DNA of 64,000 nt. It comes from Ischnura elegans. Its lineage: Eukaryota > Arthropoda > Insecta > Odonata > Coenagrionidae. The position numbers and the translations under genes were made by a program. The DNA is taken from the NCBI RefSeq assembly GCF_921293095.1, contig NC_060254.1, positions 56,528,069 to 56,592,068 of the forward strand. The letters are read 5' to 3'. Below, one piece after another: positions 44,451 through 55,535 of this stretch; positions within the stretch are counted from its first letter, which is position 1, and every line of letters begins with the position of its first letter. Under the pieces are notes generated by a model that saw only the letters and a program-made list of their open reading frames with translations, was not told the DNA's origin and searched no databases.

Positions 44451-44999
44451 GAATTGAATCGCTGCGTGAGTGAGCGACTGAGTCGTTTAAGAACGAGAAG
44501 TCCGTGAAACAATGGAGGGAAAACTGGACAAATTTAACCCCGGTTATTAGTCTGCCGATGCAATATCTAGGTCGGAGATAAGTGAGCCGCTCAAAAAAAA
44601 AAATTGAATGTGAAACACGTCGTGTATTATAACAATCGCGCATCGATACCCCCGTAACACGGCGTCAACGCTGCTGCCATCTGCCTTTCGACACTACTTA
44701 CTCGTTCCGCCGTGCGTTTCAACGCCATCACTCGATAACCGCGAGAAAACTACCCGACCATCACACGTATCTATTAGAAAACACGAAAGAGGTGCTCTCA
44801 AATTGCCCGTGATAGCCTTTCATTTGGGCGCGTAGGACAACTCCATTAGCGTCCCTATCATCATCCGGCGGTGATTACATCTGGTCTCCCTTCCCGTCAT
44901 CCCCCGCGCGCTCTCGCCTCCAGGCGCTCTCGTCGTCAGTTGCCACAGAACACTGTTGCCCCAAACTCATTCTCTATGAGTGCGAAACAGATGATAGGA

Positions 45000-45625
45000 A
45001 GGCCTTTTTACACGGGGCACGTCGCTGCGCAGGTTAGCACTGAAACATTTATGGAATTTGCGAGAATGCTAGCTCATAATTAGAGCAGGAGCTATTTTGT
45101 CGTCTCGCCTTCACGAATTCTAGCATGTGTTCTAGCAATTCACCGCTTTAAGGACGTTTTACACGGGGCACGGAATTACGCAGGTTAGAACTTCATTAAT
45201 TTCTAAAATGGCGTGGAATTGCGCGAATGCATGAACGAAGTTGGAGCATTGGCTATTTTTCCATCTCACGTCCACACATTCTCGCATGTGTTCTTGCAAT
45301 TCACCGCTTTACATGACGCAAGGTTGACTGCTCTTTCGTACGCACGTTGGATTGTGCAAGTACGTGCCCCGTGTAAAACGGCCTTTATACGACGTAATTT
45401 TGACCGAGCCTTCGTATACATGTCATCGCGCAGGTTAGAACGGAAAACATTTCTTGAAATTGCAAGAATTCGATCTTGGAATTTGAGAAGGGACTACCTT
45501 GCCGTCTCACATCCACGCATTCTCGCATGCGTTCTAGCAGTTCACCGCTTTACACGACGCAATTTCGACTACGCCCTCGTACATACGTCAGATTGCGCAA
45601 TGAAGTGCCCCGTATAAAACGGCCT
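45000..45625. mobile_element. TIR element made of three tandem units
   Basis: TTTTACACGGGGCACG ends face inward at about 45007 and 45156. Their inverse GTGCCCCGTGTAAAACGGCC (45365-45384) and GTGCCCCGTATAAAACGGCC (45605-45624) closes units 2 and 3. Each unit repeats CGCAGGTTAGMAC, then GTCTCRC, then ATTCTCGCATG and GTTCTAGCA words. The open frame at 45213-45617 simply runs through two units and is not a gene. Confidence 0.75.
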
Positions 45626-45634
45626 GGAGGGTAT

Positions 45635-45800
45635 GTGAATCGCTAACTGCAGAAAGGCATTATGGCCAAGTTGGACGATTTTTCTTCTTTCCTCATTAAG
45701 TTGTCGCAAAACTCAACGTTTCCTACAAAAAGGAAACATGTTATGGAAACATATGCTCGGTGTTATTAGCATGACATGTTTCCTTTTAGTAGGAAACGTT
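45635..45800. repeat. Dispersed repeat with a 27-bp hairpin
   Basis: A copy of the 28125-28265 repeat. Here AACGTTTCCT...GGAAACATGT (45715-45741) is inverted at 45774-45800. The hairpin is only half present in the 28-kb copy. Confidence 0.7.
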
Positions 45801-45895
45801 TAGTCTTGCACCTAGCATAAACGTAAATAAAAAAGATAAACGTCCAGCTTAGACATGATTCCTGTCTGCAGTTATCGATTCATGTGTGGACGAGT

Positions 45896-46768
45896 CAACC
45901 GTCGGTATACCCGACAGCAGCGCAGCGTCAAAACAGAAAAATAAACAACTACATACAAGTACATAGGACTACCACACGCACAAGGATAAACCACAGGCGG
46001 TGAATTAACGGAAAGACAAGAGAGGAGCAACCTTCAAGGAACACAAATTATGTTTGTGTATTTTGAGAAATGATGAACATTAATATAACAATATGAAAAA
46101 AGGCCGAAAATTGTAGGATTGCTCAAATGTATACAAATAGATGATTGAATTCTTCAGCAATACATTCTAAACAAATCGACAGAGTCAACGTTTTTGGTAG
46201 TCTCAACAAAGAACAATGAAAGTGGTTAATTTCTCAGTATAAGATGTAGAAAATCGAAAGAAAGGGTGAACCCTTCTGGTAGACACAAATATGAACTGCA
46301 GATTTGGTTAATTCCTCAGTATATGACAGAAAGAGTCAACCTTGTAGGTAGACTCAACTATTAACAATGCATTTGGTTAAGTCCTCCTAAGGATATTCGA
46401 TAAAAATCCACAGAAAGAGTCAATTTATTGGGTAGGCTCAACCATGAACTAAAGATTTGATTAATTCCCCAGTACAGCATTCATAACAAATCGACAGAAA
46501 GAGTCACTTTTTTAGATAGACTCAACCTTGAACAATGAATTTGGTTATATCCTCAAAAGGAGATTCGATACAAATCCACAAAAAGAATCAACCTTTTTAG
46601 ACTCAACTGTTAACTAAATATTTGGTTAATTCCTCGGTATAACAATGAAAACAAATCGATAGAAAGAGTCAACCTTTTTGGTAGACTCCACTAGTGGCCC
46701 TGAGTACTTGCACGTAGTTGTTTGTTGTTAATTTATGACGCTGCTGTCGGGTATACCGGATTGTTGAC
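45896..46768. mobile_element. TIR element with a minisatellite core (873 bp)
   Basis: The left arm 45896-45962 (with GGTATACCCGACAGCAGCG) is inverted at 46704-46768 (GCTGCTGTCGGGTATACC), imperfectly over about 65 bp. The core, about 46170-46690, is a degenerate tandem array. Confidence 0.8.
46170..46690. repeat. Minisatellite, about 87-bp unit, six copies
   Basis: Each unit carries GACAGAAAGAGTCAACCTTT, TAGACTCAAC, a GAACAATG/GAACTAAAG variant, TTTGGTTAATTCCTC and AACAAATC. Two unit types seem to alternate, which would make a higher-order repeat of about 170 bp. Confidence 0.8.
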
Positions 46769-47499
46769 TCTCTCTCCATTCTCTAAAACTCTGTGTGTGG
46801 ATGGGAATACTTTCTCTGCTACTCACTTCCCGATACATGACGATAGCCAACCGTTTCGCGGAGAATGTCCTTCTCATTCCGGGAAGGAATTATTGCTTTC
46901 GAATTTGGTCAACTTTCGAGTTGCGAGACGTCGAATGAGCTTTGTCAAAAATATTGAAATTGAGTATTTTCCAGTCGGCCGGTATGTATGCTGTCATCCA
47001 AAATGTTTTAAAATCGGTTTACAAAAGTCTCCTCGCGCGACGATGACAGGAAAGCGATCCGAATTTCACGGGGAACCATTCGATAATTAATTAACCAAAA
47101 TTTACACTCGAGACGATATAACCTTCGAATTAATAATTTTTCAATACGGCTACACGCGAGTACAAATCCTCTATGGAAAAAAAAATTACTAATAAACAAA
47201 TTACTCTATGCTCATCGCCGTGCCGAGGATGTTTTTGAATACTGATTTAAATACACTTTAAATGAAAGCATTAAGTATTGGGGCCTCCTCCCTACAGTCT
47301 GGTTGGAAATATTATCGCAATCCTTATTGAACGTATCTAACATCCAGTTATGACGGCATAATTCAGCCTAGGGTGCTATCTATTGTCGTATAATTAAACT
47401 ATTGTGCTGGATAGCTCGTATGATGTGCAATTGAGCTGAAAAAACTCTCCAGGTTGCAACGGGCTTTTTCACCAAACATTATAAGCAGACTATTCTCAC
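46769..47499. other. Intergenic, no gene seen
   Basis: No recognised gene. A plus-strand frame at 46722-47090 starts inside the TIR of the previous element and has no domain. Confidence 0.45.
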
Positions 47500-47800
47500 T
47501 ATAGGTATGAATGCGGAGTTACTCAGTGAGGAAGTACACGACACCCTTGACGAGGTAAATGCGTGGTACATTATATCAAGAGAATAAGAGTCATTGCGGA
47601 CTTAAAGCAAACACTTATTTTCCATAAACCACGCAGATGCACATCGCTATGCCCTGTCCTGCTCATTAAGCAACAGAGAATAAGATGTACTAACAACGCG
47701 ACGTACTTTGGGGTAACCCTAGAGTCCATATTAAATTTTCGTGACTACGTAAAAACAATTATGACTTCTATACCCGCTTACGGGAAAAACAATAAATAGT
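47500..47800 (+). pseudogene. LINE reverse-transcriptase thumb remnant
   Basis: The plus strand reads KQTLIFHKPRR, then LLIKQQRIRCTNNATYFGVT and LESILNFRDYVKTI. The pattern K-T-x-x-I-x-F, then a short loop, W/C-T-x-x-x-x-Y-L/F-G-V-x-L-D/E-S-x-L is the segment just after the RT catalytic motifs in Jockey/R1/I-type LINEs. No other part remains. The family differs from the LINE at 1-2667. Confidence 0.7.
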
Positions 47801-47989
47801 GAAGGGTAAAGTGTATAAGTTATCACCAGAATAGCAAATTAAGAATGAGAAAATTTTATTTTAAGATATACTTGGTACATTTATACAATTTTAGAATGAA
47901 TTCTAATTTTAAATATGAAAAGAATCATTCAGGTCACATTGACCCGACATCACTACTCAAGAAAAAGTCAGAGATGTGCCCTTGGGCTT

Positions 47990-48480
47990 GTTGCTCCATA
48001 AAGAGAACCGTTGCTATTCACTCACACTCGGGGCCACTTACTATATCCTAGTTGACATTAGCCGCACCAACAATTTTCCTCCATCTCTCTCAGCCCATTG
48101 CTTTCTTTTACGAAGCTCCAACCTTCTCCAAATCAGATTTTAGTTGGTCCCACCATCTTTTTCTTGGTATTACTCTCGATATTCATCCATTCGGGTTTTC
48201 TTTTAGAACGTCTTTCATCTTACTTCCATCTTCTTTTTTTCAGTGCATGGCCGAACCATCTTATTCCTCTGGCCCTAATTTCACCAATAATATAATTTCT
48301 CCTGCAGAGTTCTATGATCTCCCTTTAGAATTTTCTTCTCCTCTCTTTTTCATAATCGTGCCCATAAATATTACGTAAAACCTTATCTCCGATTATTATC
48401 AATGATTTCTCCTCTTTTTTGTCCAATTTCCACGTCTCTGACCCATTGATCAGTACCTATTGGGCAGTTTTGTAAGTTCT
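47990..48480 (-). pseudogene. LINE C-terminal remnant (ETW-type), minus strand
   Basis: On the minus strand from about 48470 the translation contains GSETWKLDKKEEKSLIIIGD and KVLRNIYGHDYEKE, the classical E-T-W-x-L-x-K-x-D/E-E-x-x-L, K-V-L-R-x-I-Y-G block after the RT in RTE/L2-like LINEs. Stops and frame changes follow. The plus-strand open frames here (48052-48378) are antisense shadows. Confidence 0.72.
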
Positions 48481-49345
48481 TATTTTTGTTTAATGGGAGA
48501 GGGCCGTCACTACATATAAAAAAATTTCGATGGGGTTGGAAAATCTACGTACCTGTTCCACATGGACTAAAATTGTCTTAAAACCCTTCAAAGTAGGTGA
48601 AATCAGCCTTTAATTGGGTATATTATTGCTTTGTATATTCTTATTTTTGTTTTAAAGGGCCATCGCAATATGGAAAAAAAATTCAAGGGTAATGGGAATA
48701 GGTGGAATTAGCCATTTTATTGGGCATTTAGTATATTCTTATATTTGTTTTATAGAATAGGGCCGTCGCTATATGGGAAAAATTTCAAGGGGAATGGGAA
48801 CAATTCTACGTGCCAATTCCGCATTGACTAAAATTTTCTTTAGACCTTGAAGTAGGTGGAATTAGCAATTTTATTAGGCTTTTTATACATACTTATTTTC
48901 GTTTTATAGAATAGCGCCGTCGCTATGTGGTAATAAATTTCAACGGCGACAGAAATTCATCTACATGCCTATTCTACATTGACTAATTCTTTTTTAGATC
49001 TCTCGAAGTAGGTGAAATCAGCCATTTATTGGGCATACTATTATTTTGTATATTCGTATTTTCGTTTTATAGAATTGGTCCGTCGCTATATGGAAACATT
49101 TCAAGGGAAATGGGAATTATTCCACGTGTCTGTTCCGTTTGGACTAAACATTTCTTTAAATCCTTGAAGTAGGTGGAATTAGCCATTTTATTGGGTTTTT
49201 TATACATTCTTATTTTCGTTTTGTAGAATAGGCCGTCGTCATGTGGGAATAAATTTCAACGGGGACAGAAATTCATCTACGTGCGTATTCCGTATTGACT
49301 AAATTTTTTTTAGATCCCTCGAAGTTGGGGGAATCAGCCATTTTA
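48455..49345 (+). repeat. Tandem array, about 155-165-bp unit, six copies
   Basis: ATTGGGYWTWT...TTCTTATTTTYGTTTTATAGAA, GGCCGTCGCTATRTGG, AATTTCAA, then GACTAAA and GAAGTAGGTGRAAT recur from about 48462, 48617, 48719, 48872, 49038 and 49185. One unit (48617-48719) is shortened to about 100 bp. The array ends abruptly before CGCCCTCTGACGTCAG. Confidence 0.85.
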
Positions 49346-50122
49346 AGAATCGCCCTCTGACGTCAGAAATCCGAGGGACTCCAAGGGCAGAGTCCTTGCT
49401 TACTGAAGCGCCCTCTCGCAAGATGGCTCTTGCGTCTCTTAATCGCAAATTACACCTGTCCCGCATCCTACTTCCTGTTCCTAATATTTCCCAAATTCAT
49501 CGCTTTACTCGTCGCGCATTTACCCACTGGCCTTCCATTTTTCACTTCCCTATAATTATTTCTCCCCTTGTACCTTAATTAATCGGCCCGCTTGGAATCT
49601 CATAGAACTATCAAGATGAGCGCAACAGCTTGCTCAAAACTTCTTCACAGCTATACTTTGTGACTTCATTAAGCGAATGGGCATGGCCCGTTCCGAAATA
49701 TAGGCATAGTTTGCGGCCACAAAATGTTGGAGCGAAAGTGAAATTAAAAACACGAAAATGGCGGCTAAATGTACGTTTGCCTCCATTGTAACACGTTTCC
49801 ACTTCCTTCGGAGACAATCGGCGGCAGATGTGACGTAGATACACGTAATGTGTTGCGTTTCAATTATCGCTACGAAGTTAATGTAAATTTCTCGTTATTA
49901 CTAACATTTCACGAAATTGATTCGTAACGTTGGAACCGAGCATAAAAAGTAAGTGAGCGAGGAAAACAGACTGCGCTTTCCCTCGGGCACTTATTTTTCC
50001 TGAGAACGCAAAAAATATAGCGCAGGGAAGCATGGTAGCCTAGTATGTTCACAGCTTGTTGTTGCAATATTGTTCAGTGCTTGGCTGGAATATGCTCTAG
50101 GGTCCAAATCTTGGGTGGCGAC
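49346..50122. other. Intergenic, no gene seen
   Basis: It contains TGACGTCA at 49358-49365 in a short palindrome (CTGACGTCAG) at the edge of the tandem array. No gene was recognised. Confidence 0.4.
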
Positions 50123-50248
50123 TTACGGCCGTACTCATAGATTTCCGCTAAAACACGCTAGTAGGGCGACTAACTTAGTCGGCTACTAAGACCGTTAAGT
50201 CGCCTGCTAAGATATGGTATTCATGGCTTCTTCTAAGTGAGCTACTAA

Positions 50249-51534
50249 GGGGGCCTTCACAGTTCGGCGTTGCGTTGACGCCGCGGCTAGCGAGCCAATC
50301 AGAGCCCGTCTTTGAGAATTGATGACGTCACGTCTCCAGCTCGCTGCGTCGTCGCAGAAAAACTGAACCTGTCGGATTTTCTCTGCGTCAAGGCGGCAGT
50401 ACGCTGACGATTTCGAATTGGTGTTTGTTTCTGGGTATACAAATATGCAAGATTAGCTCTAATGGGAGTGGCAAATGCTATTTATTTCATTATTTACTAT
50501 TATTTTGAAGTGTTCAGCTTAGATATTTCGTATCTTTCCTAAACATAAGACAAATGTTAACCCTAAATTAGATTACAATCACTGAGGAGCATAGATTAGC
50601 GTAACTCACACCCGTAAATGGTATCAAAAGCTAAATACAGCGTGAGAGGTGCTTTTTGGTAGCTAAGGTAGTTAAAATTCCATTTTATATCCAATAATTG
50701 TGCCCTCATGATCTACTCAGTTAGAGCTATTTAGATAACATGACTAGGACAATCTGTTTGAACAATAGATATCATTAATAAATATTCCTGATAACATTCC
50801 ACGTTACTCATGTTCATTGAGTGTATGTAATTAGCTATTTGTCGAATATTCCGAGTTAGGAAATAAAATTTAAAGGTCATAATAATACATAGGCAAGGGC
50901 CATCACTACTTGCATTATTATCGACTTTATGGTCGCCATATTAACTTCAAATGCTATTTATAGCTAAGAAGAACATTTTAAGAAATGAAATTGGGTAAAC
51001 ATGCAGAAATAAGGTCGTTAAAATTCCATTTTATATCCAATAATTGTGCCCTCATGATCTACTCAGAGCTATTTAGATAACATGACTAGGAAAATCTGTT
51101 TGAACAATAGATATCATTAATAAATATTCCTGATAACATTCCACGTTACTCATGTTCATTGAGTGCATGTAATTAGCTATCTTTCGAATATTCCGAGTTA
51201 GGAAATAAAATTTAAAGGTCATAATAATGCATAGGCAAGGGCCATCACTACATGCATTATTATCGACTTTATGGTCGCCATATTAACTTCAAATGCTATT
51301 TATAGTTAAGAAGAATATTTTAAGAAATGAAATTGTGTTAACATGCAGAAAACAACGTATGTATTGTGCGTTTAGTTCGAAATCATAAGATGATATGCTC
51401 ACAGGCTGATTTTTAGGAGCCGACGCTTTTTGCCTTTCATTTGTTTTCGCAACGCAGAGCTGTGAAGGGCTCCAACTTGCTGCGATGAGTTAGCTCCACC
51501 CCCAAGTACGCAACGCCGAGCTATGAAGGCACCC
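50249..51534. mobile_element. PIF/Harbinger-like element (1286 bp), nested
   Basis: The left end GGGGGCCTTCACAGTTCGGC and the inverted right end (CGAGCTATGAAGGCACCC, to 51534) are flanked by TAA at 50246-50248 and 51535-51537. A further inverted copy of the end sits at 51449-51475. No transposase. Confidence 0.87.
50671..51353 (+). repeat. Tandem duplication, 346-bp unit, two copies
   Basis: 50671-51016 and 51017-51353 are nearly identical (a few substitutions and one small deletion near 51066). They lie wholly inside the nested Harbinger-like element. High identity implies a recent event. Confidence 0.92.
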
Positions 51535-51602
51535 TAAGAGCTACTAACTTAGTATGCTACTAGCCAGCTCGGTAGCGCTTTGTGTTCAACCCGCTAGGCT
51601 AT

Positions 51603-52075
51603 GCTTGACAACACTACATCCGATTCCTCCGCGGCGCGGACAAGTGTCACAGCAGTGATCACTTTCGCGATTACTGCGCAAAATGATCGTCGGCGGCAAT
51701 GTTTTTCGCGATCGCGATGAGGATTCCCATCGCTATTTTTCATCACTCGTCCGGTCGCTTTTTCCGTCGCTAAAACCGTCCCTAAAATCCCTTATCAGCC
51801 AATCGGAACGCATTCCCCTATGGAGCGATTGCAGCGCAACGTTTGACAATTGTGGGAACGACATAAATAAACAAAGACGCTATATATTTTTGTGATGTGG
51901 GTCCTATGACAACGAGCTGTGATATTGGAAATGATGCGAAAAGCGACGGCGGGAGTGACCGTGTGATTCAGAAAAATGATCACTACAGCGATTGCTTTTC
52001 GCGGCGGGAAAAGTGATCTCGATAGTGATCACTTTCGCGACGAAAAAAAATGATCGTGTGATTCAGGCTTAAGAT
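51603..52075. repeat. Repeat with GTGATCACTTTCGCG words
   Basis: GTGATCACTTTCGCGA occurs at about 51655 and 52026 in the same orientation. ATGATCGT and TGTGATTCAG words recur near 51682, 51962 and 52049. It lies inside the outer Harbinger-like element and may be another small insertion. The open frame at 51683-51895 has no domain. Confidence 0.45.
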
Positions 52076-52264
52076 AGTAGCTTGCTAAGCTTAGTAGCCC
52101 TTACTAACGATCTATGAATACCATTTTGCTAGTATGCTACTACTTAGAACGCTACTTAGGCGTTAGTAGTTTACTAAGGAAACTATGAATACGGCCGTTA
52201 CAATTTATATACTTTAACACACACTTCCGACCACTAACTGACTGCATGACGGATTCATACAAAC

Positions 52265-52690
52265 TCTTGGGGTGAACGAGACGAGATACGACAAAAAGTC
52301 ATAGAATCGACCCTCTCTAAGGTCGTATGGAACCCAAGGAAAAATTGTTGAAACACTAAATTTTCTATCTATGACAGTGTTGCCACCTGCCTTTGTACAT
52401 CTACTTTTTGTGGGCAATTGGTATGAACGAGACAAGATGGGATAAATAGTAATAGAATTGACCCTCTCTAAGTTCGTCTGGATCCCTGGGAAAAATTGTC
52501 GGAACACTAAATTTTCTATCTATGACAGTGTTGCCACCTGCCTTAATATCTATACTTTTTGTGGGAAATTGGGGTGAGCGAGACAAGATGGGATAAATAG
52601 TAATACAACGGCCCCTTACTAAGATCGTCTGGAACCCTAGGAAAAATTGTCGAAACACTAAATTTTGAATCTATTACAGTGTTACCAACT
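52265..52690 (-). repeat. Tandem repeat, 151-bp unit, about three copies
   Basis: GA(A/G)CGAGACRAGAT recurs at 52274, 52425 and 52576, exactly 151 bp apart. Each unit has GGAAAAATTGTYG, ACACTAAATTTT and ACAGTGTTGCCACCTGC. Minus-strand open frames of 85-97 codons run through the units in different frames, as expected for a period not divisible by three, and are not taken as genes. Confidence 0.88.
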
Positions 52691-54131
52691 GCTTATACTT
52701 TTTGAGGGATTATGGGGGGTAAAAAAATTTATGGTAATGAGGAATTTTAACATCCCTGAGAAGCTTGTGAATGGCACCAAAATCATTGCGGCAGCCATGG
52801 TCCACACCTTGTGACAGTAAGAAAGCCTGGATGCCAAGACCTGTGTAGTATTCCTAGAATTCATTTTAAGTAGGTTAGATATCACCGAAAAAAACGATAC
52901 TAAAGCAGAAAATGGCAGAAAAATTGTCAGTGACCAGAAAAGGCCGCAGATATTTTCTCGGTGGAGCTCCAACGATCTATGGTGAGTTCTTAAAAATAAA
53001 ATCCTCAAAGTGCGAGGTGGCCCAGGAAAAGGAATTGGCTCCTCTACTCTGAACATGTGATATTCACACTCCTGTGGCTTAGTCTCGGTTGAGCTCTACC
53101 ATCACCTATCCAAACCACCCTTCAGGTTGAATCACTGTGAGAGTGAGAAACTACAAAACCCAGTCAGCAATTTACCACGAACCACGGAATCGAACCACCT
53201 TTGGCTTTTCGGACCACTGTGCGTAGAGCCGGAAAACCAAAGGTCCGTGGTTCGATTCCCGGTCCAAGGTAATTTCCTCTCATGGCAATTAATGTGAATT
53301 AAGGCGGCGAGCTTGAAATAAATCTCACTGTCAACCATTGCCTATGCATCAAATTAAAACATTCTACCTCAGTGGTTTCAAGATGCAAAGTTTGATACTT
53401 TAGTTTCTTTCCGTTGCAATAGTAAATCCTCCACGCTGTATAAGAGAAAAGTGATAATTTCAAACGAATACTATGTACCAACATTTTGTTTTATTTTTCA
53501 TTTTTTATGTGTCAAATACAGTAGAAAATGCTTTACTCATGCATGAATATTTCATAATTATTGGCGTGAAAAAAATTGAATCCTTTCCTGAGAATTGTAT
53601 CCATTGACAGTCTTTTGATGAAATTGGATAACAACTGCATTCTCAACTCGTTTCACCGCCTCAAAAATTTTCTATTACCTATGTCCTTTAACTATACCCA
53701 AATAACCACCTTCATCGCTAATTTTCCTCTCCTCTTCTACTACAGATCCCATTAGGTACACAGGGAGAATGTTGAGTGACGGCGAAAAAACCAATACCTT
53801 CTGGTCCCAAATTTATGAAACATTTGGCAGCAAACTAAGTTGCCGAAGAAGCGCAGAAAAATCAAAAGAAAACAGGCTTTAAAATTAAGTGCAAAAATAT
53901 ATTTCCATCAATGGTTTTAATGCGATTCCTTGACTTCAGCATCAGAGACCATGCATTACAAGGTTATTATAGATGTAATGCTTCATTTTTCGTTTCTCAC
54001 CTAAACATTAAACCTACTTTAAACCGGCGGTGGAAAATGAATTCCGTTATTTGTGAAGCAGTATAGCTAGATAAAATAAAATAAAAATACATTGTTCTAT
54101 TCCACACTTAATTTTAAATAGTACGACCCGG
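52691..54131. other. Intergenic with repeat pieces
   Basis: 52998-53140 matches the 44190-44300 repeat (TCCTCAAAGTGCGAGGT and CCAGG words). 53299-54131 is AT-rich, with nothing recognised. Confidence 0.4.
53165..53275 (+). mobile_element. SINE-like fragment with B box, partly inverted
   Basis: GGTTCGATTCC at 53249-53259 is a good B box. AGGTCCGTGGTTCGATTCC is also present inverted at about 53170-53190. The preceding GCGTAGAGCC may be a remnant A box. Related to 9235-9330. Confidence 0.55.
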
Positions 54132-54170
54132 GTTTCTGCATGTCATGCTATCATCATGACATGCAGAAAC
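54132..54170. repeat. Short perfect hairpin (16-bp arms)
   Basis: GTTTCTGCATGTCATG and its exact complement are separated by 7 bp. No coding context. Confidence 0.85.
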
Positions 54171-54239
54171 TTTATTTACTTTATTTTATGATGAAGCAGT
54201 TCCACAATCATCTTGCATCGGGATATTTAAGCAAAGAAG

Positions 54240-54620
54240 TGGGGAAAGAAATTATTAAAACTTACATTTAAATTATGCTTCTACATGGAAGTGAGACATA
54301 GGCAAAGACAACAGGGAAGAAATCAAGGGCATGGGATTTTAAAATGTGGCTCTAGAAATTGAAGAGTCAGAACTATCAATGGATCGAACGAGTATGTAAT
54401 GAATATTATCTTAAGAGAGTAGGAGAGAAGAGAAGCTTCGCGAAAACCTAAATAAAAAGGACGAAACAACCTAACCGGCCATATCTTGAAACACAATGGC
54501 CTGATAAAGATATTCGTTGAGGAGTAAGTAGATGGCAAGAACGGAAGTGGCATACCTAGAATAAAATAAGGAAAAGGCACAGAAGGACGTGAAGATAAAG
54601 ACGGAGAAGGTATAAGTAAA
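54240..54620 (+). pseudogene. LINE C-terminal remnant (ETW-type), plus strand
   Basis: The plus strand reads LLLHGSET, later MWL, then WIERVCNEYYLKRVGEKRSF. A decayed I-G-H-I-L-R-H-N-G-L segment follows (here PYLETQWP), then a K-K-G-R-G-R-P-R-like patch. This is the C-terminal region of RTE/L2-like LINE ORF2, with multiple stops and frameshifts. Confidence 0.7.
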
Positions 54621-54818
54621 TGTGATAACATTAGCTGATTGAGTGAAAAAGCGCGTCAAATCAATATTAGAATTCTTAACCACTGATAATGACCTACACG
54701 TGGAACCGAATCCCACACTACCTTGCTTCTCAGTTGTTGAAGCAAAATCCTTGGGCGAGCGTGCGTATCCCTGTTCGAACGGGTAGGTAGTGCTTCGAAA
54801 CTAAGGCAAGCGAACCTG

Positions 54819-54857
54819 GCGCAGCGTATTTAAATAAAGCATTTAAATACGCTGCGC
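54819..54857. repeat. Short perfect hairpin (17-bp arms)
   Basis: GCGCAGCGTATTTAAAT, a 5-bp loop, then its exact complement to 54857. Confidence 0.88.
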
Positions 54858-55235
54858 TAATTTTTATTTTATTTTATCTTAAAGTATTTTTGTCACTAAA
54901 GTTTCGTTGTGGCTAGAAAAGTGTTGAAGGAATGGCCCCACATCGAGAGCATAATATGAATGATATTCTTGAGACATCTGAACCCATCGGCAGCCTGCAG
55001 AGGTGATCGCTTAAGCCAAGTTCTCTTTTCGGTGTCGTTATTACCGCCATCTAGTGTGATTGCGGGTTTTCAACCCTTCAGTAGTGACGTAAACGACTGC
55101 GGTGTGAGTGATGACTTCGGCCTCCTGGAACAATATGAGTTAATTTTAAAGACGAAAAACCTAATGCTTGATTGATGGAAAATATAATGCTCATTTTGAA
55201 TTAATAAGATCAGCCTTGTTTTTACAGATGCATTT

Positions 55236-55535
55236 ATTACAAAACCTTACCACGACTTAGGCTTCGAAGAGGATTTTCATCATCAGGCACATTGGTAATA
55301 GAAGGCAACGGATTAAATTCCAATAAATTTAAGGGGGGAGAGTAGATTCAGGAAGAATGGGGTAGATTTTTGACACCAAACCTACTCCGCATTTACCATG
55401 TCTGGAAAACAACCCCTTCCTTTCAGATTCTACCTCCCCTAAGTTTTATGTCTATAAATTCGATGCCTTCTATTACCAATGTGCCTGATGACGAAGATCC
55501 TCTTCAGCACCTAGTCAGCAGTGAAGTTTTGTAAT
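55236..55535. mobile_element. Foldback MITE (300 bp)
   Basis: The ATTACAAAAC and GTTTTGTAAT ends are joined by longer inverted blocks (CATCAGGCACATTGGTAATA near 55281 and its complement near 55473). Inner AGGGGGGAGAGTAGA and TCTACCTCCCCT also pair. No ORF. Confidence 0.82.

Larger units (their letters stand above)
50126..52197. mobile_element. PIF/Harbinger-like element (2072 bp), outer
   Basis: The ends CGGCCGTACTCATAG (50126) and CTATGAATACGGCCG (to 52197) are inverted with one mismatch, flanked by TTA at 50123-50125 and 52198-52200. A TWA duplication and a CGTATTCATAG-type TIR are typical of PIF/Harbinger. Both subterminal regions carry many GCTACTAA/TTAGTAGC words. No transposase or Myb-like gene was seen, so it is non-autonomous. 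Confidence 0.88.

Noticed and set aside
45213..45617. 134-codon frame
   Set aside because: It runs through tandem units of a TIR element and shows no domain.
48052..48378. 108-codon plus-strand frame
   Set aside because: Antisense to a LINE C-terminal remnant on the minus strand.
45000..49345. CRISPR-like arrays
   Set aside because: The repeats are long, degenerate and contiguous without unique spacers, and the DNA is animal.
54132..54857. Two perfect hairpins (54132-54170, 54819-54857) as transcription terminators
   Set aside because: The genome is eukaryotic and no gene ends nearby; listed only as hairpins.
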